A model generated the notes under the pieces. That model had not been told where the DNA came from. It ran no database searches and saw nothing but the letters and a program-made list of their open reading frames with translations. Below, one piece after another: positions 8,302-19,702 of a stretch of DNA of 64,000 nt. The translations under genes and the position numbers were made by a program. The DNA lies in contig NZ_CP049871.1 in the NCBI RefSeq assembly GCF_011302055.1, forward strand, positions 1,198,501-1,262,500, read 5' to 3'. The stretch's first letter is position 1. Every line of letters begins with the position of its first letter. This DNA comes from Sphingomonas sinipercae (lineage in GTDB: Bacteria > Pseudomonadota > Alphaproteobacteria > Sphingomonadales > Sphingomonadaceae).

Positions 8302-8850
8302 ATGGCTGAAGACGTAGCGGTGCTCGCCGGCGGTTGCTTCTGGTGCACGGAAGCGGTGTTCAATGACGTCGTCGGGGTGAAGTCGGTCGAAAGCGGCTAC
8401 ACCGGAGGCTCGGTCGACAACCCGACCTACAAACAGATTTGTGGCGGGAACACCGGCCACGCGGAGGCAATCCGGATCACCTTTGATCCCGAAGCGATCA
8501 GCTATCCGGAATTGCTCGAGATCTTCTTCGCGACTCACGACCCGACCCAGCTCAATCGGCAGGGCAACGATGTCGGCACCCAATATCGGTCCGCGATCTT
8601 CCCGCAGTCGCCCGAGCAGGAAACGGAAGCTGTGAACGCGAAAGCTGCCGCTAATGTCGACTGGCTTGGCGCGATCGTCACCACGATCGAGCCAAAGGCG
8701 CAGTGGTGGCCGGCCGAAGACTATCACCAGGAGTATTGGAGCGGGGAGGGGCAACGGAACCCCTATTGCATCGCGACCATCCCGCCGAAGTTGCAGAAGC
8801 TCCGCAAGAGCTTCCAGGCGCGCCTCAAGAGCGCGGCGGCGAACGCCTAA
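8302..8850 (+). CDS. msrA: peptide-methionine (S)-S-oxide reductase
   Basis: The 182-residue enzyme reduces methionine-S-sulfoxide in oxidised proteins. The catalytic GGCFWCTE motif (Cys12) is followed by SGYTGG, GHAEAIRITFDP, HDPTQLNRQGNDVGTQYRS and EDYHQEYW, the full MsrA pattern. There is no usual C-terminal recycling cysteine pair; besides Cys15, only Cys in QICGG and NPYC remain. ATG 8302 has GGAGG seven to eight bases upstream. The 3' end overlaps the convergent Sua5 gene by 26 bases. Confidence 0.96.
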   Translation: MAEDVAVLAGGCFWCTEAVFNDVVGVKSVESGYTGGSVDNPTYKQICGGNTGHAEAIRITFDPEAISYPELLEIFFATHDPTQLNRQGNDVGTQYRSAIFPQSPEQETEAVNAKAAANVDWLGAIVTTIEPKAQWWPAEDYHQEYWSGEGQRNPYCIATIPPKLQKLRKSFQARLKSAAANA

Positions 8851-9766
8851 GGGTGCGCGGCGCGGCGGCGCGGCGCAGGCGGTCGTTTATCGCCGTTCCC
8901 AGCCCCTCGTCAGGTATCGGCGCGACGGCAATCCGCGGTTGATCAGCGGCGTCGGCGACATGGAGCAAGTCGAACAGGCGCGCGGCCGCTTCCTCTAGGT
9001 TGCTGCTCGCGCTGAGGTTCGAATGCCCCGCAACCGCGCCGAAGCCGATCAGGAATTCGTCGGGCCGGCCTTCGCTGGCATTAAGGCGAAGCGGCTTGCT
9101 CGGTGCATAGTGGCTGGGCAGCTGGCCCGGAGACTGGATTTTGCCCGTTGGCGCTAGTTCGGCAGCGACTTGGACTGGGCCGGGCCGAAGCACGCGTAAG
9201 TCGCCTTCATGCTCGGCGACGATGGTCGATTCCAGCCCGCCGGGACAAGGGCCGGCGTCGACGATCAGCGGAATTCGGCCGTTCAGGCTGATGAAGACAT
9301 GCTCCGCCCGGGTCGGGCTGATCGTCCCGCTGGCATTGGCCGACGGTGCCGCGAGCGGCCGACCGGTCGCAGCGAGCAACGCCCGCATCGCCGGGTGCGC
9401 CGGAACCCTGACGGCCAGGGTCGGCAGTCCCGCCGCCACCAGCGATGCGATGCGCGACGGCTGGCGCAGCGGCGCGACAAGGGTGAGCGGTCCCGGCCAG
9501 TAGCGGACCGCGAGTTCCCGCAACTCCGGGCTCAGCGTAACCAGCTCTTCCGCGTCAGCCAGCGTCGGGACGTGCACGATGAGGGGGTTGAATCCTGGCC
9601 GGCCCTTGGCGGCGTAGATCCGCGCGACTGCATGGGGGTTCGTGGCGTCGGCCGCCAAACCGTAAACCGTCTCCGTCGCCACCGCGACCGGTTCGCCCGC
9701 AGTGATTAGGCGCGCCGCCTCGGCGATTGTCTCGGCAGAGTAAGGGAGGATGCGCGTTTCGACCAC
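8825..9766 (-). CDS. tsaC: L-threonylcarbamoyladenylate synthase (Sua5 type)
   Basis: The 313-residue protein makes threonylcarbamoyl-AMP, the donor for t6A37 on ANN-decoding tRNAs. The N-terminal YrdC domain (about 10-200) shows ATETVYGLAADA, KGRPGFNPLIVH, WPGPLTLV, APSANASGTISPT and GLESTIV. A C-terminal Sua5 extension follows a linker at SPGQLPSHYAPSKPL, so this is the long Sua5 form rather than short TsaC. It is cytoplasmic and translated away from the GntR gene. Confidence 0.94.
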   Translation of the reverse strand: MVETRILPYSAETIAEAARLITAGEPVAVATETVYGLAADATNPHAVARIYAAKGRPGFNPLIVHVPTLADAEELVTLSPELRELAVRYWPGPLTLVAPLRQPSRIASLVAAGLPTLAVRVPAHPAMRALLAATGRPLAAPSANASGTISPTRAEHVFISLNGRIPLIVDAGPCPGGLESTIVAEHEGDLRVLRPGPVQVAAELAPTGKIQSPGQLPSHYAPSKPLRLNASEGRPDEFLIGFGAVAGHSNLSASSNLEEAAARLFDLLHVADAADQPRIAVAPIPDEGLGTAINDRLRRAAAPRTLRRSPPRS

Positions 9767-9802
9767 GCGGCCGCGCTATCGCATCAGGCGATTGGCGTGA
9801 AG

Positions 9803-10159
9803 CTAGGCAGGCTGCCGCTGCAGCAATTCGTCCGGCTCGATTCCCAGCCGCTCCATCCGCTCGCGGATCGCCGGCCATTCCTCGGTCAGGAATTGCTGCC
9901 GTTCGGAATTGCGCAGCCTGGCTCGCGCCCCTTCGACCACGAACAGGCCGACACCGCGCCGTACGACGATCAACCCTTCGGTCTGAAGGCCCTGATACGC
10001 CTTGGCGACGGTAAGCGGGTTCGCTGATTCTTCCGCGGCGAAGGCACGAACCGACGGCAAAGGCGCGCCATCCTGGTACCGGCCGGTCAAGATGCCATCG
10101 ACGATCGCCTCGCGCAGGCGGACGTAAACCGGCTTTTCGTGCTGTTTGCCAACCGTCAT
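9803..10159 (-). CDS. GntR-family regulator, short YtrA-like
   Basis: The 118-residue protein has an N-terminal GntR winged helix (PVYVRLREAIVDGILTGRYQDG, then LPSVRAFAAEESANPLTVAKAYQGL and GLIVVRRGVGLFV). Only about 40 residues follow, too short for an FadR or HutC effector domain, which fits the YtrA subfamily that often controls membrane transport or stress genes. It lies 36 bases upstream of the tsaC start on the same strand and 30 bases downstream of the nitroreductase, so a shared transcript is possible. Confidence 0.88.
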   Translation of the reverse strand: MTVGKQHEKPVYVRLREAIVDGILTGRYQDGAPLPSVRAFAAEESANPLTVAKAYQGLQTEGLIVVRRGVGLFVVEGARARLRNSERQQFLTEEWPAIRERMERLGIEPDELLQRQPA

Positions 10160-10189
10160 GCTGTCATAATACAGCAGTGCAGACTTTCG

Positions 10190-10801
10190 TCAATCGCCCG
10201 GGGTCTTAGGTCGGGGCTGCCAATCGCTGGCAACGGCGTCCAGCACGGGCCGTTCGCGCTCGGCCAGAGGGAAGTCCGGCCGGCCGATGAAGATGAAGCC
10301 GGCGATGCGCTCGCCGGGTCCGCAGAAGGCTTCGAGCACGCGCGGTGAATAGGCCCGCCAACCGGTCACCCAGCCGCCGGCATAGCCCAGCGCATGGGCG
10401 GCGTGGAGCAGGTTCATCCCCGCCGCTCCGACCGACAGTTCCTGTTCCCACACGGGGATCTTGTGGTTGGCCACCGGAGCGGACACCAACACGATGAGCG
10501 CGCCGGGGTAATGGGCGAAATCCCGCTCTTTGGCGTAATGCGCGGGGGACGGTGCAGGGTCGTTTTCGGCCAGTGCCTGGCGGAGCGTTTCGCCCAATGC
10601 GTCGCGCTGGTCCTTGGCAACCCGAACGAACCGCCAAGGATGCAGCTTGCCATGGTCGGGCGTGCGCGCAGCGATCGTCAGCATGTGATCGAGTTCGGCC
10701 GGCGAGGGGCCATCGCCGACCAGTTCGCGCGGCTTGGCGGAACGGCGCGTTTCGAGCAGCGAAAGCGGGGAGGTGAGGTCGTTGAGCATGTCTTCACGCA
10801 T
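10190..10801 (-). CDS. nitroreductase-family FMN protein (YdjA-like)
   Basis: A 203-residue protein with the nitroreductase fold: RRSAKPRELVGDGPS near the N-terminus (FMN phosphate contacts), ARTPDHGKLHPWRFV, and GYAGGWVTGW near the C-terminal half. These match the small YdjA/TdsD-like subgroup. It likely reduces nitro or quinone compounds using NAD(P)H; the physiological substrate is not evident. Cytoplasmic. It is divergent from the POT transporter gene, separated by 107 bases. Confidence 0.88.
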   Translation of the reverse strand: MREDMLNDLTSPLSLLETRRSAKPRELVGDGPSPAELDHMLTIAARTPDHGKLHPWRFVRVAKDQRDALGETLRQALAENDPAPSPAHYAKERDFAHYPGALIVLVSAPVANHKIPVWEQELSVGAAGMNLLHAAHALGYAGGWVTGWRAYSPRVLEAFCGPGERIAGFIFIGRPDFPLAERERPVLDAVASDWQPRPKTPGD

Positions 10802-10908
10802 CTAGGCACGTCACGCCCCGGCAACAATCGGCTTCACATCGCAATTTTGCCCGTTACGGTGCCGCTCCAATATTGGGCGCCGCGCTCGCAGCATGGGACT
10901 GCTTTTTT

Positions 10909-12564
10909 ATGAAATCGATTGGCTTGTGGCAGGAAGGCGACTGGATTGCCGCCATCGCTGTTTTGGTTCTCATCGTCTTCCTCGCGATGGGCGGGAAGAT
11001 TGCGGCGCAGAAGCAGCCGGAATTCGCTGGGCACCCCAAGGGCCTGTACATGCTGTTCTTCGCCGAAATGTGGGAGCGCTTCTCCTACTACGGCATGCGC
11101 GCGCTGCTGATCTTCTACCTGACCAAGCATTGGCTGTTCGCCGATGACAAGGCCAACCTCATCTACGGCGCCTATACCAGCCTGGTGTACATCACGCCGG
11201 TCCTGGGCGGCTACCTCGCGGATCGCTATTTGGGTCAGCGCAAAGCGGTGCTGTTCGGCGGCTTGCTCCTCGCGATCGGCCACAGCCTGATGGCGGTGGA
11301 GGGCACCGGCGGGCAAAGCGACCCGACGATCAACGTCTTCTGGGCCGCGCTCGCCTTCATTATCGTCGGTTCGGGCTTCCTGAAAGCCAACATCTCGGTG
11401 ATGGTCGGGCAGCTCTACAAGCTCACCGATATCCGCCGCGACGGCGCCTACACGATCTTCTACATGGGGATTAACGTCGGTGCGGCGATCGGCACGATCA
11501 TGGTCGGCTATCTCGGCGAAACCATCGGCTGGGGCTACGGCTTCGGGCTTGCCGGAATCGGGATGCTTGCGGGCCTGGTCGTCTTCGTCCTTGGCAAGAA
11601 GGCGCTCAACGGCGCCGGCGAAGCGCCGCAGCCGCTCAGCCGCAACAAGGAGTTTTCGCTTTACGGCATCGGCGTCGCCGCGGTGGCGGTGATCTGGGCC
11701 CTGGTCCAGTATCAGGACGTCATCCAGGGCTTGCTCGCGGTCTCCGGCATCGCGCTGCTCGGCTACGTTCTTTACGAGAGCTTCAAGCTCGACAAGGAAC
11801 CGCGCGAGCGCATGTTTGCGATCCTGTTCCTGATCAGCCTCAATCCGCTGTTCTGGGGCCTGTTCGAACAGGCCGGCGGATCGATGAACCTGTTCACCGA
11901 TCGCTTCGTCGACCGCTCGGGCGTCCCGGCGTCGATCTTCCAGTCGATCAACCCGATCCTGATCATGGCGCTGGCGCCGTTGTTCGCGATCCTCTGGGTG
12001 AAGCTTGGACGTCGGCGGGCCGAACCGTCCGCGCCGGCCAAGTTCGGCCTGGCGCTCGCCCAGATGGGCTTGGCCAACCTCGTCCTCGTTTGGGGCGCGG
12101 AAGCTTATGGCGTTGCGGCAATGACCCCCGTCATCCTGGTCTTCGCTTACTACTTCTTCGCCACGACTGCCGAGCTGTGCCTGTCGCCGGTTGGGCTTAG
12201 CGCGATGAACCGGTTGGCGCCGCGGCACCTGGCGTCGCTGATCATGGGCGCGTGGTTCTACATGACCGCGGTCGGCAACTTCGTCGCCGGCAAGATTGGC
12301 GAAGCGACCGGCGGCCATGATGGCGAAATGAGCAAGCAGGGCCTGCTGGACGTCTATCAGCTGTTCGGGTGGATCTCGATCGGCGTTGCCGTCGTCGTGC
12401 TGGCACTTTCGCCGATCGTGAAACGGTGGATGCATCTGGATACGCTGCAGGACCGGGAAGACCTTGCTGGGCGCGACGAGCTGGCCGAAAACCAGGCGCC
12501 GGGCATGTTCCCCGACGGCGAGGAAAAGCCGCGTCGCGGTGGACCCAAGCCCGCCCGCAGCTAG
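10909..12564 (+). CDS. POT-family proton-coupled oligopeptide transporter
   Basis: A 551-residue inner-membrane transporter importing di/tripeptides with protons. The ExxER motif of the POT family is present in AEMWERFSYYGMRALLIFY, and GGYLADRYLGQRKAV is the MFS loop motif. About 14 hydrophobic segments are visible, consistent with bacterial POT proteins that carry two extra helices. ATG 10909 is preferred over an upstream TTG at 10873. A hydrophilic tail of about 40 residues ends the protein. A strong hairpin follows the stop. Confidence 0.93.
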   Translation: MKSIGLWQEGDWIAAIAVLVLIVFLAMGGKIAAQKQPEFAGHPKGLYMLFFAEMWERFSYYGMRALLIFYLTKHWLFADDKANLIYGAYTSLVYITPVLGGYLADRYLGQRKAVLFGGLLLAIGHSLMAVEGTGGQSDPTINVFWAALAFIIVGSGFLKANISVMVGQLYKLTDIRRDGAYTIFYMGINVGAAIGTIMVGYLGETIGWGYGFGLAGIGMLAGLVVFVLGKKALNGAGEAPQPLSRNKEFSLYGIGVAAVAVIWALVQYQDVIQGLLAVSGIALLGYVLYESFKLDKEPRERMFAILFLISLNPLFWGLFEQAGGSMNLFTDRFVDRSGVPASIFQSINPILIMALAPLFAILWVKLGRRRAEPSAPAKFGLALAQMGLANLVLVWGAEAYGVAAMTPVILVFAYYFFATTAELCLSPVGLSAMNRLAPRHLASLIMGAWFYMTAVGNFVAGKIGEATGGHDGEMSKQGLLDVYQLFGWISIGVAVVVLALSPIVKRWMHLDTLQDREDLAGRDELAENQAPGMFPDGEEKPRRGGPKPARS

Positions 12565-12570
12565 TGCATT

Positions 12571-12596
12571 CGGCGCTGCTCGGTTGAGCAGCGCCG
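12571..12596 (+). terminator. perfect 11-bp hairpin after POT gene
   Basis: CGGCGCTGCTC and GAGCAGCGCCG form a perfect 11-bp stem with a GGTT loop, starting 7 bases after the transporter stop and ending 2 bases before the AGGAGG ribosome-binding site (12599-12604) of the next gene. There is no T run, so it is not a classical intrinsic terminator. It may be an mRNA-stabilising or processing hairpin, or a Rho-assisted terminator. Confidence 0.55.
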
Positions 12597-12609
12597 ACAG
12601 GAGGTCACA

Positions 12610-13263
12610 ATGATCGCGCTCGCGCTTGCAGCGGTGGCCTTTGTCGGCACCCATTTCCTGATGTCGCATCCGCTGCGTTCGGAAATGGTAAGCAGGATCG
12701 GGGAGCCGGGGTTCCGCGGTTTCTACTCGCTGGTCTCCCTGCTGACGTTCGCGGCGATGATCTGGGCGTATCGCGAGCTTGGCGACCAGGTGCCGCTCTG
12801 GCCGGCGGCCGACGCGCTGTGGGTCGCTGCGGCAATCGTCATGTGGTTTGCAAGCATCCTGCTGGCCGGTTCGCTAGTCGGCAATCCGGCGCTTCCGGGC
12901 GCACGTGCCGCCAAGTCGCCGCGCGGCGTTCTGGCAATCACGCGTCACCCAATGATGTGGTCGTTCGCGCTTTGGGCAATCGTCCATGCGGCGGTGATCG
13001 CGACGCCCAAGGCGCTGCTGTTCGATGGGGCCATCCTGTTCCTGGCGCTGGCTGGCTCGGTCGGACAGGATTCGAAGAAGCGCCGGCTGATGGGTGCCCG
13101 CTGGCATGAGTGGACGGCGCAAACGGCGTTCGTGCCCTTTGCTCGCGGCGTGGCCAATCCGGGTTTGGTCGCATTAGTCGGCGGGACCTTGTTTTTCCTT
13201 TTGGCGACATGGCTGCACCCGCTGCCCGTCGCCCCGTGGCGTTGGATTGGAATGGCCGGATGA
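12610..13263 (+). CDS. NnrU-family integral membrane protein
   Basis: The 217-residue protein has five to six hydrophobic helices (start [20 protein letters not shown]) and the conserved cytoplasmic segment [20 protein letters not shown] with [16 protein letters not shown]. This is the NnrU family, related to isoprenylcysteine methyltransferase-like membrane proteins. NnrU was named for association with nitrite/nitric oxide metabolism, but no denitrification gene is nearby, so its role here is open. ATG 12610 has AGGAGG at ideal distance. Its stop overlaps the glmM start (ATGA). Confidence 0.85.
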   Translation: MIALALAAVAFVGTHFLMSHPLRSEMVSRIGEPGFRGFYSLVSLLTFAAMIWAYRELGDQVPLWPAADALWVAAAIVMWFASILLAGSLVGNPALPGARAAKSPRGVLAITRHPMMWSFALWAIVHAAVIATPKALLFDGAILFLALAGSVGQDSKKRRLMGARWHEWTAQTAFVPFARGVANPGLVALVGGTLFFLLATWLHPLPVAPWRWIGMAG

Positions 13264-14594
13264 AGCGCAGATTCTTCGGCACGGATGGGATCCGCGGCCT
13301 CACCAATACCGAGCCGATGACGGCCGAGATGGCGCTGAAGGTCGGCCAGGCTGCCGGCGCGCACTTCCTGCGCGGCGATCATCGCCACCGTGTGGTCATC
13401 GGCAAGGACACGCGCTTGTCCGGTTATATGATGGAATCGGCGCTGGTCGCCGGCTTCACCAGCGTCGGCATGGACGTCGTGCTGCTGGGTCCGATGCCGA
13501 CTCCGGCTGTCGCGATGCTGACGACCTCGATGCGTGCCGACCTTGGCGTGATGATCTCCGCCTCGCACAATCCCTTTGCCGACAACGGCATCAAGCTGTT
13601 CGGGCCCGACGGCTACAAGCTCAGCGACGCAGATGAAGCGTCGATCGAGCGTCGCCTCGACGATGCGCCCAATCTCGCGAAGCCCGAAGCGATCGGTCGG
13701 GCCAAGCGGATCGACGACGCCCGCGGCCGCTATATCCACCACGCCAAATCGACCTTCCCCGACGAATTGCGCCTCGACGGTCTCAAGATCGTCGTCGATT
13801 GCGCCAATGGCGCCGCCTATCAGGTCGCGCCGTCCGCGCTGTGGGAACTTGGGGCCGAAGTCATCGCCATCGGGGTCGAGCCGAACGGCACCAACATCAA
13901 CGACGGATGCGGGTCGACCCACCCCCAGACGTTGCAGGAAACGGTCGTCGCCAGCGGTGCCGACATCGGCCTCGCGCTCGACGGCGACGCGGACCGGATC
14001 ATCATCGTCGACGAAAACGGCAAGATTACCGACGGCGACCAGCTGATGGCGCTCATCGCCCTCGACTATCAGCGACGCGGCGTCCTTCGCGGCGGGCTGG
14101 TGGCGACGGTGATGTCGAACCTCGGGTTGGAACGGAAGCTGGAAGGTGCCGGTATCGCGATGCTGCGAACGCAGGTCGGCGACCGCTACGTGCTGGAAAA
14201 GATGCGCGAAACCGGAAGCAATTTGGGCGGCGAGCAGTCCGGGCACCTGATCCTGGCCGATTATTCGACGACTGGGGACGGGCTGGTCGCCGCGCTTCAG
14301 GTGCTCGCGGCCATCGTCGATAGCGGCAAGCCAGCGAGCGAAGTGCTCGACCAGTTCGAGCCGGTCCCGCAACTACTCAAGAACGTTCGCTTTTCCGGCG
14401 CGTCGCCCCTCGACCATGATTCGGTCAAGAAGTGCATCGCCGCGGCCGAAGCCGAGCTGGACGGGCGCGGGCGCGTGCTGATCCGCAAGTCCGGGACCGA
14501 GGCGCTGATCCGGGTGATGGCGGAAGGCGACGATCCAGTGCTCGTCGAGCGCCTGGTCGACGGCATTTGCGACGCCGTCCAATCGGCTGCGTGA
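13260..14594 (+). CDS. glmM: phosphoglucosamine mutase
   Basis: The 444-residue enzyme converts glucosamine-6-phosphate to glucosamine-1-phosphate for UDP-GlcNAc, peptidoglycan and lipid A synthesis. Visible marks are [11 protein letters not shown] at the N-terminus, the phospho-serine Ser102 in [10 protein letters not shown], the Mg2+ loop [15 protein letters not shown] near residue 240, and the sugar loop GEQSGHLI followed by [18 protein letters not shown] 13260 overlaps the NnrU-like stop. Length is normal. Confidence 0.97.
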   Translation: MKRRFFGTDGIRGLTNTEPMTAEMALKVGQAAGAHFLRGDHRHRVVIGKDTRLSGYMMESALVAGFTSVGMDVVLLGPMPTPAVAMLTTSMRADLGVMISASHNPFADNGIKLFGPDGYKLSDADEASIERRLDDAPNLAKPEAIGRAKRIDDARGRYIHHAKSTFPDELRLDGLKIVVDCANGAAYQVAPSALWELGAEVIAIGVEPNGTNINDGCGSTHPQTLQETVVASGADIGLALDGDADRIIIVDENGKITDGDQLMALIALDYQRRGVLRGGLVATVMSNLGLERKLEGAGIAMLRTQVGDRYVLEKMRETGSNLGGEQSGHLILADYSTTGDGLVAALQVLAAIVDSGKPASEVLDQFEPVPQLLKNVRFSGASPLDHDSVKKCIAAAEAELDGRGRVLIRKSGTEALIRVMAEGDDPVLVERLVDGICDAVQSAA

Positions 14595-14679
14595 ACGCTT
14601 TCTTTGGGTTTGTCCTTCACAACCCCATCTCGTGCACATGGAAAACTTCGCCGCTCGGGCCGGGTCGAAGGTGGATAAA

Positions 14680-15858
14680 GTGACGCCGACGGCCAGGATC
14701 CTCATCGTCGCCGGTTCGGATTCCGGCGGCGGGGCCGGGATTCAGGCCGATATCAAGACCGTCACGATGCTCGGCGGCCACGCGATGACCGCGATCACCG
14801 CAATCACCGCGCAAAATACCCTGGGCGTCGATGGCGTTCACCCGGTGCCGGCCGAAATGGTGCTTGCCCAGATCGACTCGGTCGTCGCCGACATCGGCGT
14901 CGATGCGGTCAAGATCGGCATGATCGGCGGCGCCTTTACCGCCGAACAGGTGGCCAAGCGACTGGAGCGCCTGCGCGCCGAACAACCCGGCCTGCCGATC
15001 GTGTTCGATCCGGTGATGGTGGCAAGCAGCGGCTCGATCCTTGCCGACGAGGCGACCATCGCGGCCTTCGGCAAGCTGATGAAGCTAGCGACGATCACCA
15101 CGCCCAACCTTCCCGAGCTTAAGGCGCTGACGTCGGAGGAAGACCCTGTCGCCGGCGCATTGCACCTTGTCGGCGAGCATGGCTGCGCGGTCCTGATCAA
15201 GGGCGGGCACGAGGAAGGCGACGCGCTCGCCGATGCCTTGATCGAAACGGATAATATGACGAGCTGGCAGGGCCAGCGGATCGACACGACCAGCACGCAC
15301 GGGACCGGCTGCACCCTGGCGAGCGGCATTGCGCTGTTCCTGGCCCAGGGCCAGTCGTTGACGGAATCGGTCGCCCGCGCGCGCGAATTCGTCAGGATCG
15401 CACTGCTCGATGCGCCGGACCTGGGGCAGGGGGCTGGACCGCTTGGCCACGACCGAGTGCGGCTCGACGCCGGACCGTCGTTGCGGCTCAACCAGGTGAC
15501 GGTGACCGGCAAGGATTATGCCAAGTCGGTGGACTTCTACCGTCGGCTCGGCCTTCGCCAGATCGTCGCAAGTCCGGAAAATGGCTACGCGCGGTTTGAG
15601 ACCGGCGGCGGAGTCACCCTATCGGTCCAGATCGATCCGGAGCAGGAGATCAACGGCACCGTCGCCATCTATCTCGAGTGCGACGACCTGGACGAGCGCG
15701 TCGAGCGCCTGGCGCGCAGCGGCATTCCGTTCGAGCACGGGCCTCGCAACCAGCCGTGGATGTGGCGGGAGGCATGCCTGCGGGATCCTTCGGGCAACAT
15801 CATCTTCCTCTACAAGGCGGGCGAGGCACGGCGCTTCCCGCCGTGGCGCATCGCCTAA
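14680..15858 (+). CDS. thiD: HMP-P kinase (ThiD) fused to a VOC/glyoxalase domain
   Basis: The 392-residue fusion has ThiD (1-262) with ARILIVAGSDSGGGAGIQAD, VFDPVMVASSG, TPNLPEL and the catalytic THGTGCTLASG (Cys211). ThiD phosphorylates hydroxymethylpyrimidine and its phosphate for thiamine synthesis. From about residue 268 a complete VOC domain follows: LRLNQVTVTGKDYAKSVDFY, RRLGLRQIVASPENGYARFE, VAIYLECDDLDERVERL and ACLRDPSGNIIFLYKAG. The usual metal-binding H/E positions look replaced (N-Q in the first strand, F/L-Y in the last), so the domain may be non-catalytic. The reading frame is continuous, with no internal start at the junction. GTG 14680 with AAGGTGG upstream fits the family N-terminus; ATG 14638 is an alternative. 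Confidence 0.9.
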   Translation: MTPTARILIVAGSDSGGGAGIQADIKTVTMLGGHAMTAITAITAQNTLGVDGVHPVPAEMVLAQIDSVVADIGVDAVKIGMIGGAFTAEQVAKRLERLRAEQPGLPIVFDPVMVASSGSILADEATIAAFGKLMKLATITTPNLPELKALTSEEDPVAGALHLVGEHGCAVLIKGGHEEGDALADALIETDNMTSWQGQRIDTTSTHGTGCTLASGIALFLAQGQSLTESVARAREFVRIALLDAPDLGQGAGPLGHDRVRLDAGPSLRLNQVTVTGKDYAKSVDFYRRLGLRQIVASPENGYARFETGGGVTLSVQIDPEQEINGTVAIYLECDDLDERVERLARSGIPFEHGPRNQPWMWREACLRDPSGNIIFLYKAGEARRFPPWRIA

Positions 15859-16559
15859 TCCACAAAAATTTCAGGCGCCTACTGGCGGCTTGTCGGCGTC
15901 GCCCATAGGCTTGGCAAATGCCGCGCCGCTGCTCGTTCAAGCTTGAGATCGGGTTTCCGCAACCGCTCGCCGGTGTCGACGAGGCGGGCTGCGCGCCCTT
16001 GGCCGGCCCCGTCGTCGCCGCCGCCATTATCCTCGACCGGGAGAAATTCCCGCGCGGGATCGACGATTCGAAAAACTTGCCGCTCGAAACCCGCGAGGCG
16101 CTCTACGCCAAGCTGGTGAAATGCGCGTCCTGGGGCGTGGGAGTTGCGACGGTCGAGGAGATCGACAGCATCAACATCTATTGGGCACGAATGCTTGCGA
16201 TGACCCGCGCGGTGGAAGCTTTGGGCATCGAACCGGCCTGGGTGCTGGTCGACGGCAATACCTGTCCACGTTGGCAGCGGCCGTCCAAGGCGATCGTCGA
16301 CGGCGACGCCAAGTGCAGGTCGATTGCCGCGGCGTCCATCATCGCCAAGGTCACGCGCGACCGGATGATGGTGGAGCTTGCAGGCGAATACCCCGGCTAC
16401 GGGTGGGAGACCAACCGCGGCTACGGTACGCCAGCGCACCAGCGGGCGTTGCGGGAAAAGGGGCCGACCCCGCTGCATCGCCGAAGCTTTGCGCCGGTGC
16501 GGGCGATCGAGGCGCAATGGGCGCAACCGCAGCTGCCGGTGATCGAAATCGTGCCAGCC

Positions 16560-18957
<2,398 letters not shown>

Positions 18958-19702
18958 AGGCAACGATCATCGGGCCTAGCAATGAATACGAATCCTGCCG
19001 CCCGTTCGCAGGATCCCAAAGCGAACTCACCGCGCCGTCGAAATAGAGCGCGTCCGGGGTCTTCAGCGAATCGCGGAAGAAGCGCGCAAGCTTGCCGAAG
19101 GACACCGGCTCTTCGGAAATGACAAAGATGGCTCGGCCATCGCGAACCCCCACGCCGTTGCGCACGTAGCGAGACTTGCCGTCCGCTTCGAAGCTTGGGT
19201 GCAGCTTGCCCTTGATGACCAGCATGGGCCCGGACTGGGTGGCAAGGTACGACGCCGTCTTGAAGGTCGGCAGCGCCTTGCTTTGGTGGATAGCTGCTCG
19301 GCCGCCGGCCTCCACGACGAAAACTCCGTTCGGCAGCAAATGGAAATTGCCGCCGCCTTTGCGCAGGTTGATGGCGTGCTTTTGCAGTCCGTCGCTAACC
19401 GCGAGCCCGATCGGGCGCCCCTCCTCGTCGAACATCCCGGCATTCATCGCGAAAGCGACTCTTGCCGGATCGATTTTGGCGGCAAGGTCGGAAAAGCTTC
19501 GCGGAGCGTCCTCGTCCGGGCCGGCGGCGATCAGGCGCAGTTGGCCGCCCTTGGCATCGCAAACCGTGAACGCCGATTCCTCGAAGATGCGTTCGGCGCA
19601 GAAGGATTGCGGCTGGGGAGCGGGCGCATCGTGTTGCGCGCAACCGGCGAGCGCAAGGGCGATCAAGCAGGGGAGGGCTCGCACAAAAACGAGCCTAGCG
19701 GC

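Noticed and set aside
10834-12669. 611-residue open frame antisense to the peptide transporter
   Set aside because: It is the reverse frame of a well-supported POT transporter in high-GC DNA. Its composition (Arg/Asp/Gln/His-rich, no hydrophobic core) is typical of antisense artefacts.
14595-14679. TPP riboswitch upstream of the thiD fusion
   Set aside because: The 85-base gap between glmM and thiD is short and lacks the conserved CUGAGA and ACCUGA segments.
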